Below are positions 61,723 to 64,000 of a DNA stretch of 64,000 nucleotides, piece after piece. Source of the DNA: Malurus cyaneus samueli (Eukaryota; Chordata; Aves; Passeriformes; Maluridae). The stretch spans positions 35,109,157 to 35,173,156 of the forward strand of contig CM019217.1 in assembly GCA_009741485.1 (NCBI GenBank), given 5' to 3'. Position 1 is the first letter of the stretch, and each line of letters opens with the position of its first letter. The notes below the pieces were generated by a model. That model was given only the letters and a program-made list of their open reading frames with translations. It was not told the DNA's origin and searched no databases. The translations under genes were made by a program, and so were the position numbers.

Positions 61723-64000
61723 GAGATATGATAGTGTGGCTATGAAGTCATGAACATGTGGACACCATTTCAGTTATGTTTTTAATTGAGAAGGCAAAGA
61801 ACACACAAATACAAAAATAATTTCTCCAGCTAATAATGACATTGCTGGTGGAATAATGTTTTGCTTGTATTAATTTCCTTTTTTTTTTTTTTTATTTTCC
61901 TTCATCTTTTACCAAATTAATTAAAATCTAATTCTAATTTAATTTGGACCTGTTCACTTGAACATGTGAATCAGACTAGTTTATATGTACCTGACTATGT
62001 AACAGTTCCTTAGAATTCAGTAGGACTGTTCTCCTGAACACAATCAAATAACTAAGCTATACAATATATATTACATATCGGCTCATTAAGGGAGATAATC
62101 ATACAACTGCTCACTCCCTTTGCCTTAGCACACCCATAAAGTTTTTATAAATTCTGTTAATCTACAATGGTGTCTTTAAAGACTCCAATCTGTGTCACTT
62201 TTATTGTCTTCTCTGCACTATTGCGCTTGAAATAAACCTATCTTGAAGTCCCTGCCAAAATTATATACAGTGGTTTCTTAGTTCTTTCCTGCTCTCTTTG
62301 TCCTGCACTTTGAATTTTCAATATTTTCCATAGTTTTGAAGGATTTAAATTTCTGAAGCACTAAATTGTTAAAATGCCTCCAAATGCTATTATTTTAAAT
62401 TGTAACAGAAAACATCAAACGCAGAATCTTTGAATAGTTACCAAACTCATTAAAATATAAAAAAATTCTCTGCAGTTGCTCTGCAAATTTCTTTGGCTAG
62501 TGATGCCCTACCAGAATATAGCTTTCTTTTCTGCTGTATGATTGTCTGGGCAGAAGAATGGACCAAATTAATTACAAAGATTCCCTCCAGGCCTATTTTC
62601 TATGGTTCATTTGTCATGTTCTTTTCAGGCCATAATATAACTGTTAAGTTTTAGATTTTTGCAACTAAGTGGTACTTTCTGATTATAAAAATGATTGAAT
62701 TTAATGTAGACGGACCAGACATTAGCATTTTATTAGGGAATAAATGCTGTTGTAATGTAACTTACTTTATATAATATTTATTATTACTAAGAATATATTC
62801 ATCAAATTAAAAATAACAGGTCTATTGGACCTCTTAGAAACAAGAGTTTTTGTTCTTAATTATTTGGAAATACTATAAACTGAAGAGTAATAGCATTAGA
62901 ATGTTTATAAGGGGTAAGTATGTGCTAAGATGCTACTGGCAGTAATTAATCTGATGGTTTATCAATTGTATTCAAACACCATTTACTCAAATATTTTCAA
63001 AAATGTCTTTGCTTTGAGATTTAATTGTGGGGAGTTTTCTACAATAACATGTTATCTGTCAGCATTAATAATCTGATAACACAGATGCAACTTTTGAAAG
63101 TAGGAGATTGGAGGACCTATATATAATTTTAACTTATATATAATGAATTTCTACTCCTTTAATGTAGTCAAGAGATCTCACATTTTTTCTTCCTCATATT
63201 TTGTCAAAGTAAGTCAAACACAACCTCACTCAAAACTGTACTGGATGTTAACAGAGCAAATCTGAAAACCCAGTTAGTGTGCTTGTAACCCTTAGAAATT
63301 TCAGGTAAAAAGGGCAGTTATCAACTGTTTACAGTGGTCCCTTTTTGAAATAAATAAACCCTGTCCTAAAATATAGTTAAATAATACATAGATTTATAAT
63401 TTATTCTCTTAAGGATTCAGATTCATCGAAAACCCCACATTGTGTGTGGAATCAGTTTTAGAAATTAATCACCAGGCAGGATATTTTAATACACAAGACC
63501 AAGTGTGCGATAATAGTAGTTGTTGACCTATTGATTTTTGTTTGCTTGTAGATCATAAGACTAAAATCAAATTGTACTTACCAGTTATACATTTTCGTTT
63601 TTATGAGCTGAAATTTCAAGTTTATTATCTTTTTCAATCTCTTCAAATAGTTCCTTTCTATTTTCTTCGTAAAATTAGTTTTCTTTGGAAGAAGGGTTTA
63701 AATTAAAAAGAAATCATTGTATGTCTTCAGCTAAATGTTGCAAATAATTGATTACTAAAAATAAGATTTCACATGCTTTGAGAATGAGATACTAAATTAA
63801 TCAGATTACAAGTGTTAGCAAAATTTCATAAAATAAAATTTTTGATTGTATAAAACTAACCTTGAAGACCCAGAGGGCTGCAATACGTTATATCTTGTAA
63901 CCTGACAGGGTTAAACCGAGGATTTTATTCTATGGAGAGAGTTGGAAGTGCCCTAAGAACTAAGCAGAAAAAAAGAAAAAAAATGCTTGGTATAGACCCA
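61723..64000. other. Non-coding AT-rich tract to the window end
   Basis: No gene, RNA gene or known transposon is recognised. A run of 16 T lies near 61878-61893. Confidence 0.55.

Overview
This window is best read as vertebrate nuclear DNA from a bird, most likely a songbird (passerine). It is AT-rich and has no compact gene arrangement, operons or ribosome-binding sites. Its interspersed repeats are avian: several CR1 LINE fragments with the (ATTCTRTG)n 3' tail, one short retroposon joining a tRNA-Ile-like head to a CR1 tail (the passerine TguSINE1 design), and LTR pieces with the TGTC...GACA ends common in songbird endogenous retroviruses. Family names come from recognised sequence patterns, not from a search.

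Layout. Positions 1-24,871 hold no gene or transposon I can recognise, only homopolymer tracts, small tandem duplications and hairpins. At 24,872-25,665 an old CR1 is split by a younger CR1. Positions 25,666-34,626 are non-coding, with one unclassified GC-richer island near 29.4-29.7 kb. At 34.6-35.8 kb two CR1 copies face each other tail to tail, and one keeps recognisable reverse transcriptase fragments. Positions 35,769-43,037 are non-coding, with a (TG)n microsatellite and a G-quadruplex motif. Positions 43.0-49.1 kb are the busiest part: a CpG-dense GC-rich block (retrovirus-derived or a CpG island), a small CR1 tail, a 783-bp solo LTR with perfect 5-bp target duplications, and a 1.6-kb degraded CR1. 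Positions 49.1-59.0 kb are again repeat-poor. The tRNA-Ile/CR1 SINE lies at 59.0 kb, an LTR fragment at 60.7 kb and a (TA)n microsatellite at 61.7 kb.

No cellular protein-coding gene is supported. Open frames are short, lack recognisable domains and overlap on both strands; the recognisable protein remnants are CR1 reverse transcriptase pieces. The window could lie in a large intron or between genes, and the sequence alone does not decide which. I see no CRISPR array, operon, tRNA gene, rRNA gene or new biological system. The most informative items are the SINE, the dated nested insertions, the solo LTR and the GC-rich block.
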